DNA from: Cohaesibacter sp.
Lineage (GTDB): Bacteria; Pseudomonadota; Alphaproteobacteria; Rhizobiales; Cohaesibacteraceae
Reading direction: 5' to 3'
Length of the DNA stretch: 36,733 nucleotides
Assembly (NCBI GenBank): GCA_025800145.1
Contig: JAOXSH010000031.1
Location: 1-36,733, forward strand
Position numbers and translations under genes: made by a program. Positions 16,651 through 25,238 of the stretch are shown piece after piece. Under the pieces are notes generated by a model. That model searched no databases. It was not told the origin of the DNA and saw only the letters and a program-made list of their open reading frames with translations. Each line of letters begins with the position of its first letter. The first letter of the stretch is position 1.

Positions 16651-17091
16651 ATGGGCGTATTTGATTTCATTAAATCAGTTGGCGAGAAAATTGGCATCAC
16701 CTCTGAAGAGGAAAGCCCGGCTGCGGAAGATTTGAAAGCCGAAGTGGAAAAGCACGGTCTGGAAGCAGACAATCTGGAAATCGAAGTCGATGGCGACACG
16801 GTAAAAGTGGCTGGTGCAACACAAAGCAGCTCTTTGCGCGAGAAAATCGTTTTGGCCCTTGGCAACAGTCTGGGCATTGCCAAAGTGGAAGAAAATATTG
16901 AAGTGGCCAATGAAGAGCCACAAGCAACCTTCTATACAGTTCAGAAAGGCGATACTCTTTGGGCGATCTCTTCTGAGCATTATGGCAATGGGGCGAAATA
17001 TGAAGCAATTTTTGAGGCCAACAAGCCAATGTTGACCCATCCTGACAAAATTTATCCCGGTCAGGTGCTGCGTATTCCACCGCTTGATTAA
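16651..17091 (+). CDS. kbp: BON and LysM domain protein, Kbp (YgaU)-like
   Basis: The 146-residue protein resembles E. coli Kbp (YgaU), a cytoplasmic potassium-binding protein, over its whole length: MGVFDFIKSVGEKIG start, BON domain (about 25-90) and LysM domain (about 93-145). The stretch IFEANKPMLTHPDKIYPGQVLRIP is nearly the same as the E. coli C-terminus as I recall it. No signal peptide is visible, in keeping with a cytoplasmic role despite the LysM domain. The start is the ATG at 16651 with GAGGG upstream; a TTG two codons earlier is less likely. It is monocistronic and followed by a strong terminator. The ion role is known for the family and inferred here. Confidence 0.92.
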   Translation: MGVFDFIKSVGEKIGITSEEESPAAEDLKAEVEKHGLEADNLEIEVDGDTVKVAGATQSSSLREKIVLALGNSLGIAKVEENIEVANEEPQATFYTVQKGDTLWAISSEHYGNGAKYEAIFEANKPMLTHPDKIYPGQVLRIPPLD

Positions 17092-17120
17092 GCAAAGCAG
17101 ACAATAGGACGTAGAAAGAC

Positions 17121-17150
17121 AAAAGGCGGGGCTGTGCTCCGCCTTTTATA
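17121..17150 (+). terminator. Rho-independent terminator of the kbp gene
   Basis: AAAAGGCGG (17121-17129) and CCGCCTTTT (17139-17147) form a perfect 9-bp stem whose 3' arm ends in the T-run, 30 bp after the stop codon. Confidence 0.88.
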
Positions 17151-17182
17151 TAGCAGATAAACAGGAATGAGCGGGGCTGCAC

Positions 17183-19201
17183 ATGACATGGATTTTGCAA
17201 AGTGAATGGTTTGAAAATGAAAGCAAAACTGGTGGTTTGACCTTAACATTGATTGGCAAGGGCGCCGAGCATCTCTCTGCTACGAGCCGATTGGCTTTCA
17301 CATCAATCACCCGCATCCCGCCACAGACCGAACTGAGTAACGCCCATTTTGTCGCCCGCACTGCCAATTATCACGAAATTGCACCCTTTGAAGATCTGCA
17401 AGCCAAGGAAGGCGATAAGGAAAACAACCTTGTCTGGTCTCTGACCATTCCCACGCTCAGTCATCAGCCCAACCATTATACAGACGGGCCAAGTTGCGCT
17501 TATCTCATTCATGAAACGGGGGAGATAGAAGAGGTGGTGTGCGCGTCCTTGCAACCAAGGCAGCAAACCCGGCAAGAGGCCACAAAAGATGCGCCGATAG
17601 ATCCCCCTTTGCCGGATGGCCCAATGCTCGGCCTTTTGCCAATGCCCGAAGTGGCACGCATTGAGGAATGGCACCAAGAGGCACCCAAAGGGTTTTTTCT
17701 CTCTGATGTCAGTTTGTGCAATCAGATCAATGATTTGATACAAAGACTATTTCCAAAAGAGCAAAGATGCTTTTTCGATCAGCCTTCTGAGCGATTGCTG
17801 GAAGTCAATCTCGGCTATTATGAGCAAGAAGAGAAAGACGAGCAGCCAGAAGACCCGCTACCTTCATCTGACGAGGATCATCAGGAAGAGACCAGTTTTT
17901 TGATGGATTTCAGTCATGACCATATTCTGATCACAACCAATGAAGGCGAAGCCTGTCTATATGCGCTGATCGCATTGGCGCAAATGCGTCAAACGGCTCT
18001 AAAGTCCGATCATTTTGCCTTTCCTGCCAGCGGCATGATCATTGATAGTCCGCGTTTTTCTTGGCGCGGAATGCATCTGGATGTATCCCGGCAGGTCTAT
18101 GAAACTCAGGATATTCTCAACTTTCTGGATATTTTGGCATGGAACCGGTTCAATCGTTTGCATTTGCATTTAACCGATGATGAAGGCTGGCGGTTGGAAA
18201 GCAAGGCCTATCCACGCTTGAGCGAAGTGGGAGCTTGGCGCGGACATTCCCTGCCGTTAAAACCACAACATGGCTCTGGTCCAAGCCGTCATGGTGGTTT
18301 TTTCCGTCATGACGATATTCTGAAGATCATTTCTCATGCCCAAAGCCTGAATATCGTTGTCGTACCGGAAATCGATATTCCCGGTCATTGTTATGCAGCC
18401 TTGATGGCTCTGCCCGAATTACTTGACCCAAGTGCATTGACGGGTGGGGCCTCCATTCAGGGCTATGTTAATAATGCACTCAATCCTGGCCTTGCCGCCA
18501 CATGGCGCTTTTTAGATACTATCTTTGCAGAAGTGGCCGATCTTTTCCCCTCTCCATGGGTGCATATTGGCGGCGATGAAGTGGCCGAGCAGGCATGGAG
18601 CGGTTCTGGCGCTGCTATGAGCTGGGCCAAAGCCAAAGGCCTTGTAGATTCCGATGGCAAGCCCGATAGCGCCTCTATGCAGGCGGTCATCATGCGCCAT
18701 GTTGAAACATTTCTGCATAAAAAAGGCAAAATCGCCATCGGTTGGGAAGAAGCGGCCAATCGGGAAGGATTGAGCCCTCACAAAAGCCCGATCATGGCAT
18801 GGATGAAAGCCCAAAGCGCAATCGATCTGGCGCAAAAAGGCTATCAGGTTATTCTATGCCCCGGCGAAGCCTATTATCTGGATATGGCACAATCGCACGA
18901 TTGGCAAGAACCGGGCCTGAGCTGGGCGGGGATATCTTCGGCAGAGCAGACCTATCAATTTGAGCCAAAACTAAATGGTCTGTCAGAAAAGCAATTATTG
19001 GGCATTCAGGGTTGTATTTGGAGCGAAAATCTGACATCGCGCCAGCGGTTCAACCATATGGTTTTCCCCCGTCTTTCAGCCATTGCAGAAAGCGCATGGA
19101 GTGACCCGGAAAAGAAAAGCTGGCAAAGCTTCAAAATCCGCATGGCTTTCATGCCATCCATGCCAGAAAAGGCGCATAATACCAACGGCATAAAAAATTG
19201 A
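17183..19201 (+). CDS. Beta-N-acetylhexosaminidase, glycoside hydrolase family 20
   Basis: The 672-residue enzyme is predicted to remove terminal GlcNAc or GalNAc by substrate-assisted catalysis. The GH20 barrel spans about residues 290-655, with FSWRGMHLDVSRQ, LHLHLTDDEGWRLE, VVPEIDIPGH and the catalytic pair Asp465-Glu466 in HIGGDEV. The N-terminal 290 residues include a divergent GH20b-like region and an acidic patch (about 212-236). No signal peptide is visible, so it may be cytoplasmic, acting on imported chitobiose-like or peptidoglycan-derived sugars (inference). The last codons (TNGIKN and the TGA) lie inside the MITE at 19180, so the native C-terminus was replaced. The barrel appears intact, and activity is likely kept. 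Confidence 0.92.
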   Translation: MTWILQSEWFENESKTGGLTLTLIGKGAEHLSATSRLAFTSITRIPPQTELSNAHFVARTANYHEIAPFEDLQAKEGDKENNLVWSLTIPTLSHQPNHYTDGPSCAYLIHETGEIEEVVCASLQPRQQTRQEATKDAPIDPPLPDGPMLGLLPMPEVARIEEWHQEAPKGFFLSDVSLCNQINDLIQRLFPKEQRCFFDQPSERLLEVNLGYYEQEEKDEQPEDPLPSSDEDHQEETSFLMDFSHDHILITTNEGEACLYALIALAQMRQTALKSDHFAFPASGMIIDSPRFSWRGMHLDVSRQVYETQDILNFLDILAWNRFNRLHLHLTDDEGWRLESKAYPRLSEVGAWRGHSLPLKPQHGSGPSRHGGFFRHDDILKIISHAQSLNIVVVPEIDIPGHCYAALMALPELLDPSALTGGASIQGYVNNALNPGLAATWRFLDTIFAEVADLFPSPWVHIGGDEVAEQAWSGSGAAMSWAKAKGLVDSDGKPDSASMQAVIMRHVETFLHKKGKIAIGWEEAANREGLSPHKSPIMAWMKAQSAIDLAQKGYQVILCPGEAYYLDMAQSHDWQEPGLSWAGISSAEQTYQFEPKLNGLSEKQLLGIQGCIWSENLTSRQRFNHMVFPRLSAIAESAWSDPEKKSWQSFKIRMAFMPSMPEKAHNTNGIKN

Positions 19202-19404
19202 CCCATAGGATGCCTTGGAATGGTTTACTGAGAAGGCAGCTTTCGATGGACAATGCCGGGGTATTTTCTTTTTTGATGCGAACCTTTTGCATTGAATTGT
19301 CAAGACAATTCAATGAGGCGAGCCCTAGAAAGATAACGCTCTGAGTGAGCCATTTCAAGGCACCGAAGGCCGGTTTTATGGGTTAATCTTTCAGGCCGTT
19401 GGTA
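19180..19404. mobile_element. MITE-like element, copy 2 (about 225 bp)
   Basis: This copy has the same inverted ends as copy 1 at 911-1110 (TACCAACGGC, then ...ACCCATA; about 24 of 28 positions match between its own two ends). It also has the same internal perfect palindrome (19290-19301 and 19304-19315). The first 60 bp and the central TTTTGATGCGAACC region align well with copy 1, and extra sequence near 19335-19370 accounts for the length difference. It is inserted at the 3' end of the hexosaminidase gene and supplies its stop codon. It has no coding capacity. Confidence 0.82.
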
Positions 19405-19455
19405 TTATGTCCTCATTGAACCTCCAGTGTAGAGGTGGAGGTTTAAACGGAATAT

Positions 19456-19490
19456 AAAAAAGCGTGATGCAGGGGTATCACGCTTTTGGG
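19456..19490 (-). terminator. Rho-independent terminator of the RND efflux operon
   Basis: On the minus strand AAAAGCGTGAT pairs with ATCACGCTTTT (arms 19477-19487 and 19458-19468) and is followed by further T residues, about 27 bp after the permease stop codon. The plus-strand side also ends in TTTT, so it may work in both directions. Confidence 0.82.
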
Positions 19491-19514
19491 TTTCGTTCCA
19501 AAGATTGGCAAAGA

Positions 19515-22500
19515 CTAGAATTCTCCGCGGTGATAGGAAATGCGATAGAAAATCGCAAAGAGCACCGGCAGGACAATCAGCGTCAGAACCGTGGCAAAGC
19601 CCAGCCCGAACATGATGGTCACCGCCAAAGGCGCAAAGAAGACATCGCTTAACAGCGGGATCAGACCCAAAACCGTGGTAATGGCTGCCATGGTGACAGG
19701 CAACATGCGGCTGACTGCTGCTCGCGAGATGGCATCATGCATGTTGACGCCTTCTTCTTCATTCAATCGTTTGATTTCCTCAATCAAGACAATGCCATTT
19801 TTCAAAAGCATACCCGATAGGCTCAAAAAACCCAAAAGAGCGGTAAAGCTAAAGGGCTGGTTGAACAATAACAAACCACTTGCCACCCCAATCACTGCCA
19901 AGGGGACAGTCAGCCAGACAACAATGGTCTGTTTGAAGGAATTGAACAGCATGACAGTGATGGCCAGCATGACCACAATACCAAGGGGGACAAATTCAAA
20001 GACGGCCTTGTTGGCTTTTTGTTGGGCTTCAAATTCACCGCCCCAGCTTAATTCATAACCGGTTGGCAGCTCTAACGCTTCGACCATTGGCCGAATTTTG
20101 GCAAAAAGCTGGAAGGAATTGATGGGGGAATTGGCGGCTGGATCCACCCAAACCTGAATGGTGCGTTTGCGGTCACGCCGCATGATCAGGCTATCTTCCC
20201 AATCCAGATCAATGGAATGGACCACCTGATCAATATTGACATAGCGGCCAAGGGCAGGGCTGAAGACCTGAACATCACCCAATTGTTCCACGCTGGAACG
20301 TTCCGCATAGGGCGGGCGCAAAATGATCGGCAGAATATCAGCCCCATCGCGCAATTTGGCAATCTCAACGCCTTTGACATGCAACAACAAAGCCTTGTCA
20401 ATATCGGACTTGGAAATGCCAAGGCGTCGTGCTTCGGCTTCTGCAAATTGTGGCTGCAAAACCTTGGTCCGTTGCCGCCAGTCATGGCGCACATTGGTGA
20501 TATGGCTTTGGGTGCGATAAATCGCTTTGACTTTTTCTGCCAGCTCCCGCAGCACGGCGCGATCCGGGCCACTGATGCGGGCTTCAATCTTTGCTTTGTT
20601 GCCCGGACCCAGCTCAAAGCGTGATGCTTTGACAAACGCTTGAGGCGCACGCTCGGAGAGCTTTTTTAAAACCCGTTCAATGATGATTGGCATTTTGTCA
20701 AACTCGTGCACCTCAATGATATATTGGCCATAAGAGGGGAAATCCCGCTCGCCCGCATAAGTCAGCATGAAGCGCTCAGCCCCGGTACCAATGGTGGTCG
20801 TAATTTGACGAATGTCGGCATCATCCAGTAAGTCTTCTTCCAGATCAGCCATATCTTTCATCGTAGCGCGAATATCGGAGCCTTGCGGCAACCAGAAATC
20901 AACCGTGAAACTGGGCAAATTGGAAGGTGGGAAAAAGGCTTGGCTCACAAAGCCAAAGCCATAAATGGCCAGAACCAAAGCCCCAATGGTCAGGCCAGCT
21001 GTCACCCAGCGAAAGCGCAAGGCCAAGAGAAGGATGCTTTTGTAGATCTGATAGACAACGCCGCGATAGGGATCGGCCTCGTTTTGCGCGCTCAATGTCA
21101 CCTGTTTTTGCTCTTCGCTCAATTCTTTGAACAAGAGAGAGGCAAAGAAGGGGGTCAGAGTGATGGCCAAAAGCCAGCTAATCATAAGGGAAATCAACAG
21201 AATCCAAAACAGTGAACCGGTAAATTCTCCTGAGGCATCAGGCGAAAGGCCAATTGGCGCAAAGGCAGTCACTGCAATCAGGGTCGCGCCGAACAAAGGC
21301 CATATGGTGTGTGAGACAATGCGTTTGGCCGCTTCCACGCGGCTCAACCCTCGTTTTAGCCCAATCAGAATGCCATCGGTGATCACAATGGCATTATCCA
21401 CCAACATGCCAAGAGCAATGATCAGCGCGCCAAGAGAAATGCGGTGCAGATCAATGCTGACAATATTCATGATGATGAAGGTACCAAGAATGGTCAGCAA
21501 CAAAATGCCACTCATCAGGATGCCGGATCTCAGCCCCATTGTCAGCAAAAGCACCACAATCACAATGGCAATGGCTTGGGCCAGAGACAGCAAAAAGGCA
21601 TTGACGGATAGATCAACCTGTCCCGGCTGATCATAAATCACGCTCAAATCTACCCCGATGGGGCGGGTATAATCCAGCTCACTGAGCCGTTGCTTCACGT
21701 CATTGCCAACATCGACCACATTGACACCGGAAGAAAAAGAAATGCCCAATGTCAGCGCCTGTTGACCATTGAACCGATAGACATGGCGCGGAGGGTCTGC
21801 ATAAGTGATCGAAATATTGGCAACATCTGACAGATAGACAAGCTGGCCATTGGCTTGGCCCAACATCAAATCACGCAATTGCTCGGCCTGATTATAATTG
21901 CCGGTTGAGGCAATGCGGACATATTCGCTGCCCACTTTCAATTGTCCGGCATTTGAAATCAGATTCTGACTTTGCAGCAATTGCTGCAAGGTCGCAACGG
22001 ACAAATTGAGAGAGGCCAGCTTTGCCCGATTGACTTCCAAAAGAATTTGCTTTTGCAAGGTCCCGCCAACCGAGACCTTGCCAACGCCTTTGACCAATAC
22101 CAGCTCGCGGCGCAGCAAATCGGCATAATCTTCCAGTTCTTCCTGATTATAGCCCTTGCCGGTAACGGCAAAGAACATGCCATAAACATCGCTGAAATCA
22201 TCATTGATGCGCGGAGCGCGGGCTCCGGGGGGCAAATTGGCCTGCATATCGCCAATTTTGCGGCGCATTTCATCCCAGATTTGCGCAAGATCGTCCTTGC
22301 GATAAATCGATTTCATCTCGACTGTCACCTGAGACAGTCCACTGGATGAAATAGAGGTGATATTATCCAGATAAGGCAGCTGTTGAAGCGCTGTCTCAAT
22401 GGGCAGGGTAATCTCTTCTTCCACTTCCAGCGCAGAAGCACCGGGATATTGGGTTGCAATCACCGCTTGCTTGATGGTGAATTCCGGGTCTTCCAAACGG

Positions 22501-22598
22501 CCAAGCCCGGTAAACGCCAAAATACCGCCAATCAGCAAGAAGGCAGAAACCATCCAGCTAACGGCTTTTTTCTGAATGGCATAATCGGTCAAATTCAT
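19515..22598 (-). CDS. RND-family multidrug efflux permease (AcrB/HAE-type)
   Basis: The 1027-residue proton-driven inner-membrane transporter has the standard RND plan: TM1 at the N-terminus (MNLTDYAIQKKAVSW start), a large periplasmic porter loop, TM2-6, a second large loop and TM7-12. The segment GRLEDPEFTIKQAVIATQYPGAS is typical of the AcrB/D/F family. The proton-relay region in TM4 reads LGMLVDNAIVITDG, with one Asp where AcrB has two adjacent ones, as in several proteobacterial subfamilies. Drug efflux is the default role and the substrate is not predictable. It follows the adaptor gene by 24 bp in one operon. No outer-membrane channel gene is present, so a TolC-like protein encoded elsewhere would be needed. 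Confidence 0.95.
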   Translation of the reverse strand: MNLTDYAIQKKAVSWMVSAFLLIGGILAFTGLGRLEDPEFTIKQAVIATQYPGASALEVEEEITLPIETALQQLPYLDNITSISSSGLSQVTVEMKSIYRKDDLAQIWDEMRRKIGDMQANLPPGARAPRINDDFSDVYGMFFAVTGKGYNQEELEDYADLLRRELVLVKGVGKVSVGGTLQKQILLEVNRAKLASLNLSVATLQQLLQSQNLISNAGQLKVGSEYVRIASTGNYNQAEQLRDLMLGQANGQLVYLSDVANISITYADPPRHVYRFNGQQALTLGISFSSGVNVVDVGNDVKQRLSELDYTRPIGVDLSVIYDQPGQVDLSVNAFLLSLAQAIAIVIVVLLLTMGLRSGILMSGILLLTILGTFIIMNIVSIDLHRISLGALIIALGMLVDNAIVITDGILIGLKRGLSRVEAAKRIVSHTIWPLFGATLIAVTAFAPIGLSPDASGEFTGSLFWILLISLMISWLLAITLTPFFASLLFKELSEEQKQVTLSAQNEADPYRGVVYQIYKSILLLALRFRWVTAGLTIGALVLAIYGFGFVSQAFFPPSNLPSFTVDFWLPQGSDIRATMKDMADLEEDLLDDADIRQITTTIGTGAERFMLTYAGERDFPSYGQYIIEVHEFDKMPIIIERVLKKLSERAPQAFVKASRFELGPGNKAKIEARISGPDRAVLRELAEKVKAIYRTQSHITNVRHDWRQRTKVLQPQFAEAEARRLGISKSDIDKALLLHVKGVEIAKLRDGADILPIILRPPYAERSSVEQLGDVQVFSPALGRYVNIDQVVHSIDLDWEDSLIMRRDRKRTIQVWVDPAANSPINSFQLFAKIRPMVEALELPTGYELSWGGEFEAQQKANKAVFEFVPLGIVVMLAITVMLFNSFKQTIVVWLTVPLAVIGVASGLLLFNQPFSFTALLGFLSLSGMLLKNGIVLIEEIKRLNEEEGVNMHDAISRAAVSRMLPVTMAAITTVLGLIPLLSDVFFAPLAVTIMFGLGFATVLTLIVLPVLFAIFYRISYHRGEF

Positions 22599-22622
22599 CT
22601 TTCTAGCCTCGTCCCTTGGTCC

Positions 22623-23717
22623 TTACAGACCACGTTCTTTTTCAAAGGGGCGGACCTTTTGACCCTCGGTGATATGAGAGACGCCAACAGCAATCAGCTT
22701 ATCCCCTTCGCTAAGACCCTGCGTGATGCGCAAAAAACCATGCTCAATGCCTTTGACCTGAACCTCGTTTTTATGGGCGATATAGTCGGCATCCAACTTC
22801 CAGACCCATTTTTTGCCAGCCTGATCAAAAACCGCTTCCAATGGGATAAGCAAACCCGGATTGGCTTCCTGTTTGATCACTTTGTTCAGATCAAGCGAGA
22901 CATTGACACTCATACCCGGTAGCACACTGAGCTGGGTGGGGCGCGGCATACTGACAGTTACTTTAAACGAGCGGGTCGCAACATCGGGCACGCTTTCATG
23001 TTTGCGATACCAAGCGGTGAAAGGCTGATCGGGTAAGGCATCAAAAGCAATCGAGACCGCATTATTGGCTTGGGCCTTGCTTTTATCGAGCTGCAAAAAC
23101 AGGCTTTCCGGCACATTGAAGGTGATATCTATATTCTTGTTGCCGTGAAATTCTGTAACTGGTAGTCCGGCTTGAATATTTTGAAATTTCTCAATATGCG
23201 TTTTGGCGACAATTCCGTCAAAAGGAGCCACCAGCGATGTATAGCCAAGATTGTCTTTGGCACGTTTTAAGGCGACTTTGGCAATATCAAATTGCGATTG
23301 CACCCGGTCTAGTCCTGCTTTTGACAAATGCTTTTTCTCAAACAAAGCCTTGCTGCGCTTCAACTCTGTTTCAGCCAGATCAAAACTGGCTTGCCGCTCT
23401 GACAGGGTATTGAGAAAAGGGGTCTCGTCCAGCTTGGCAATGAGGGTGCCTTTCTTCAATTCCTGACCGGACAGGGTGGGAAAGTCCATGATTTGGCCAG
23501 ATACCCGAAAGGCAAGAATGGATTTACGGCTGGCCTCTGTGACGCCGGGAAAGCTCTTTTGCAACGTGATGAGAGAGGAGCGGGCCGTTGCAATCTTGGC
23601 CGGGCGCACCACAGAGACATCAGCCTGACTATCGGCATCTTTGGCGTTTTGTTCATTGCAGCCTGCCAAGGCAAGTGCGATCCCGATGAGCGGGAGAAAG
23701 GGACTGATCTTTGTCAT
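22623..23717 (-). CDS. RND efflux periplasmic adaptor (membrane fusion lipoprotein)
   Basis: The 364-residue adaptor links the RND permease to an outer-membrane channel. A lipoprotein signal is clear: the hydrophobic start PFLPLIGIALALAGC has lipobox LAGC with the modified Cys at residue 20. It is followed by a biotinyl-lipoyl-like half, an alpha-helical hairpin (about residues 95-150, QASFDLAETELKRSKALFEKK) and the second lipoyl half with LGYTSLVAPFDGIVAK. The C-terminal beta-barrel and membrane-proximal domains follow. The start is placed at the ATG ending at 23717, because longer versions would use TTG or GTG. It is first in the operon, divergent from the TetR gene, with a palindrome in the shared promoter region. 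Confidence 0.93.
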   Translation of the reverse strand: MTKISPFLPLIGIALALAGCNEQNAKDADSQADVSVVRPAKIATARSSLITLQKSFPGVTEASRKSILAFRVSGQIMDFPTLSGQELKKGTLIAKLDETPFLNTLSERQASFDLAETELKRSKALFEKKHLSKAGLDRVQSQFDIAKVALKRAKDNLGYTSLVAPFDGIVAKTHIEKFQNIQAGLPVTEFHGNKNIDITFNVPESLFLQLDKSKAQANNAVSIAFDALPDQPFTAWYRKHESVPDVATRSFKVTVSMPRPTQLSVLPGMSVNVSLDLNKVIKQEANPGLLIPLEAVFDQAGKKWVWKLDADYIAHKNEVQVKGIEHGFLRITQGLSEGDKLIAVGVSHITEGQKVRPFEKERGL

Positions 23718-23782
23718 TTGATATACCACCAAGGCAAAGAGCCGGGCATGTGGGAATCCGGCTATAAAAAGAAGCTTCCTTT

Positions 23783-23804
23783 AAATACATACAGGAATGT
23801 ATAT
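23783..23804. promoter_or_regulatory. Putative TetR/AcrR-type operator
   Basis: ATACAT (23785-23790) and ATGTAT (23797-23802) form a dyad with a 6-base spacer in the shared region between the adaptor and the TetR gene. The layout TACATACA...GAATGTATA closely resembles the AcrR operator of enterobacteria as I recall it. It is the probable site where the adjacent regulator represses both promoters. Confidence 0.6.
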
Positions 23805-23868
23805 TTGTCTACTGGTAATTTCCTTCATACTGGTTTATGCAGAAAAAACGACGAATAAAGAGGACCAA

Positions 23869-24498
23869 ATGGCGCGCAAAACCAAAGAAGAAGCTGAAAA
23901 GACCTATCATGCTCTTTTGCAGGCTGCGGCGAATCTGTTCACGCGCTATGGCATTGCCGAAACCACGCTGAATCAGATTGCCAAAGAGGCAGGGGTGACG
24001 CGTGGGGCTTTTTATTGGCATTTTGAAGACAAAAATGATGTCGTACGCGCATTATGGGAAACCCATGCAAAGCCACAGTTGGAGCCTTTGCGTGCTGAAA
24101 TGCTTGGCCCTTGCAAGGGCTGCGCGGTGGAGAGCTTGCGCACGATCACCAAACGGTTGTTAAGCTTGGTCACACAGAATGAGCAAATGGGGCAGGCCAT
24201 TCGCATTGTCATGCATAATGTGGAATTGAGCGAACAAAATTCCGCCTTGCGTCAATATCTGGTCGCAGAACATGGACAAATGATTGCCTGTTTTGGCTCG
24301 GCTTTTCAAAAGATCAAACAAGTCGGCCTGTTGCGTAGTGATGTGAGCGTTGAGACCATATCCTGGGGCTATATTTGTCTCTTGGCGGGTATGCTTGACA
24401 AACATTTTATTCCCGATACGCCGGATATGATTACGACACAAGGAACGGCTATCATGGATTTATATCTTGATGGCGTGATCATGGTGCATCCAGATTAA
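23869..24498 (+). CDS. TetR-family repressor (AcrR/TtgR type)
   Basis: The 209-residue regulator begins MARKTKEEAEKTYHALLQAA, close to AcrR/TtgR-type proteins. Its helix-turn-helix lies at about residues 28-50 (TTLNQIAKEAGVTRGAFYWHF), followed by the larger ligand-binding domain, with the conserved length and the NSALRQYLVAEHGQMIACF region of this subgroup. It probably represses the divergent efflux operon and its own gene and is released by pump substrates. The start is the ATG at 23869 with AAAGAGGA upstream. It ends before a strong bidirectional terminator. Confidence 0.94.
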   Translation: MARKTKEEAEKTYHALLQAAANLFTRYGIAETTLNQIAKEAGVTRGAFYWHFEDKNDVVRALWETHAKPQLEPLRAEMLGPCKGCAVESLRTITKRLLSLVTQNEQMGQAIRIVMHNVELSEQNSALRQYLVAEHGQMIACFGSAFQKIKQVGLLRSDVSVETISWGYICLLAGMLDKHFIPDTPDMITTQGTAIMDLYLDGVIMVHPD

Positions 24499-24524
24499 AG
24501 AATTGAAAAGAATGATAAAATGGA

Positions 24525-24560
24525 AAACCCCGCCATGATCAAACCGTCATGGCGGGGTTT
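24525..24560. terminator. Bidirectional terminator between the tetR-type gene and yceI
   Basis: AAACCCCGCCATGA (24525-24538) and TCATGGCGGGGTTT form a perfect 14-bp stem with an 8-base loop. T-rich sequence follows in both directions. It serves the converging tetR-type and yceI genes. Confidence 0.9.
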
Positions 24561-24589
24561 GTTTTTGGATCATCGCAAAAGGCTTTGGC

Positions 24590-25180
24590 TTATTTGCGAA
24601 TGCCTTCAACATGCAAGGACAGATCAACGGTTTGGGAAGACGGGCCGGGGCCTTTCATGCCGAAATCTTTTAAGGCAATTTGCGTGGTGGCTTCAAAACC
24701 CTGACGGAAACCGCCCCAAGGATCCTTGCCGCCGCCGACATAATTTGCGTCCAGTGTCACGGATTTGGTAACGCCATGCAAGGTCAAATCACCAATGATT
24801 TTTGCGCTTTTCTCTCCAGTGACTTCAATGCCGGTGCTTTGAAAGGTTGCTTTTGGGTGATTGCTGACATCCAGAAAATCACCGCTGCGCAGATGCTTGT
24901 CGCGGGCTGCGTGATTGGAATTGATGCTCTTGGTGTCAATTTCAACCGTCACTTTGCTGGCGGCGGGGTTCTTTTCATCAAAGCTGAATGTGCCGGAAAA
25001 TGTATCAAAACGGCCCGTTAGCCAGCTATAGCCCAAATGCTTGATCTTGAAATTGATGGAGGCATGGGCGCCTTCATGATCGATGATGTAATCGGCAGCG
25101 AGAGCTGGCAAGGCTACGAGGGAGCTGGCGACAAGGGCGGCACCTGCGACGAAAGAGCGTTTGAAGTTTGAAAGGGGCAT
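24590..25180 (-). CDS. yceI: YceI family periplasmic protein
   Basis: This 196-residue secreted protein of the YceI lipocalin-like fold is thought to bind an isoprenoid such as a polyprenyl quinone, and in E. coli is induced by base and osmotic stress. A good signal peptide (about residues 1-28, ending LPALA) precedes [22 protein letters not shown], the usual YceI start. Later motifs [33 protein letters not shown] and [12 protein letters not shown] are typical. The ATG ending at 25180 was chosen, because AGGA lies 9-10 bases upstream, whereas the ATG at 25189 would touch it. It follows the cytochrome b561 gene by 58 bp, the same pairing as yceJ-yceI in E. coli. Confidence 0.94.
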   Translation of the reverse strand: MPLSNFKRSFVAGAALVASSLVALPALAADYIIDHEGAHASINFKIKHLGYSWLTGRFDTFSGTFSFDEKNPAASKVTVEIDTKSINSNHAARDKHLRSGDFLDVSNHPKATFQSTGIEVTGEKSAKIIGDLTLHGVTKSVTLDANYVGGGKDPWGGFRQGFEATTQIALKDFGMKGPGPSSQTVDLSLHVEGIRK

Positions 25181-25238
25181 AGATTTCATTCCTGTTCTTT
25201 GAATAGTGGAAGAGAAGCAAAGTTCGAAAGAGTTTGTG

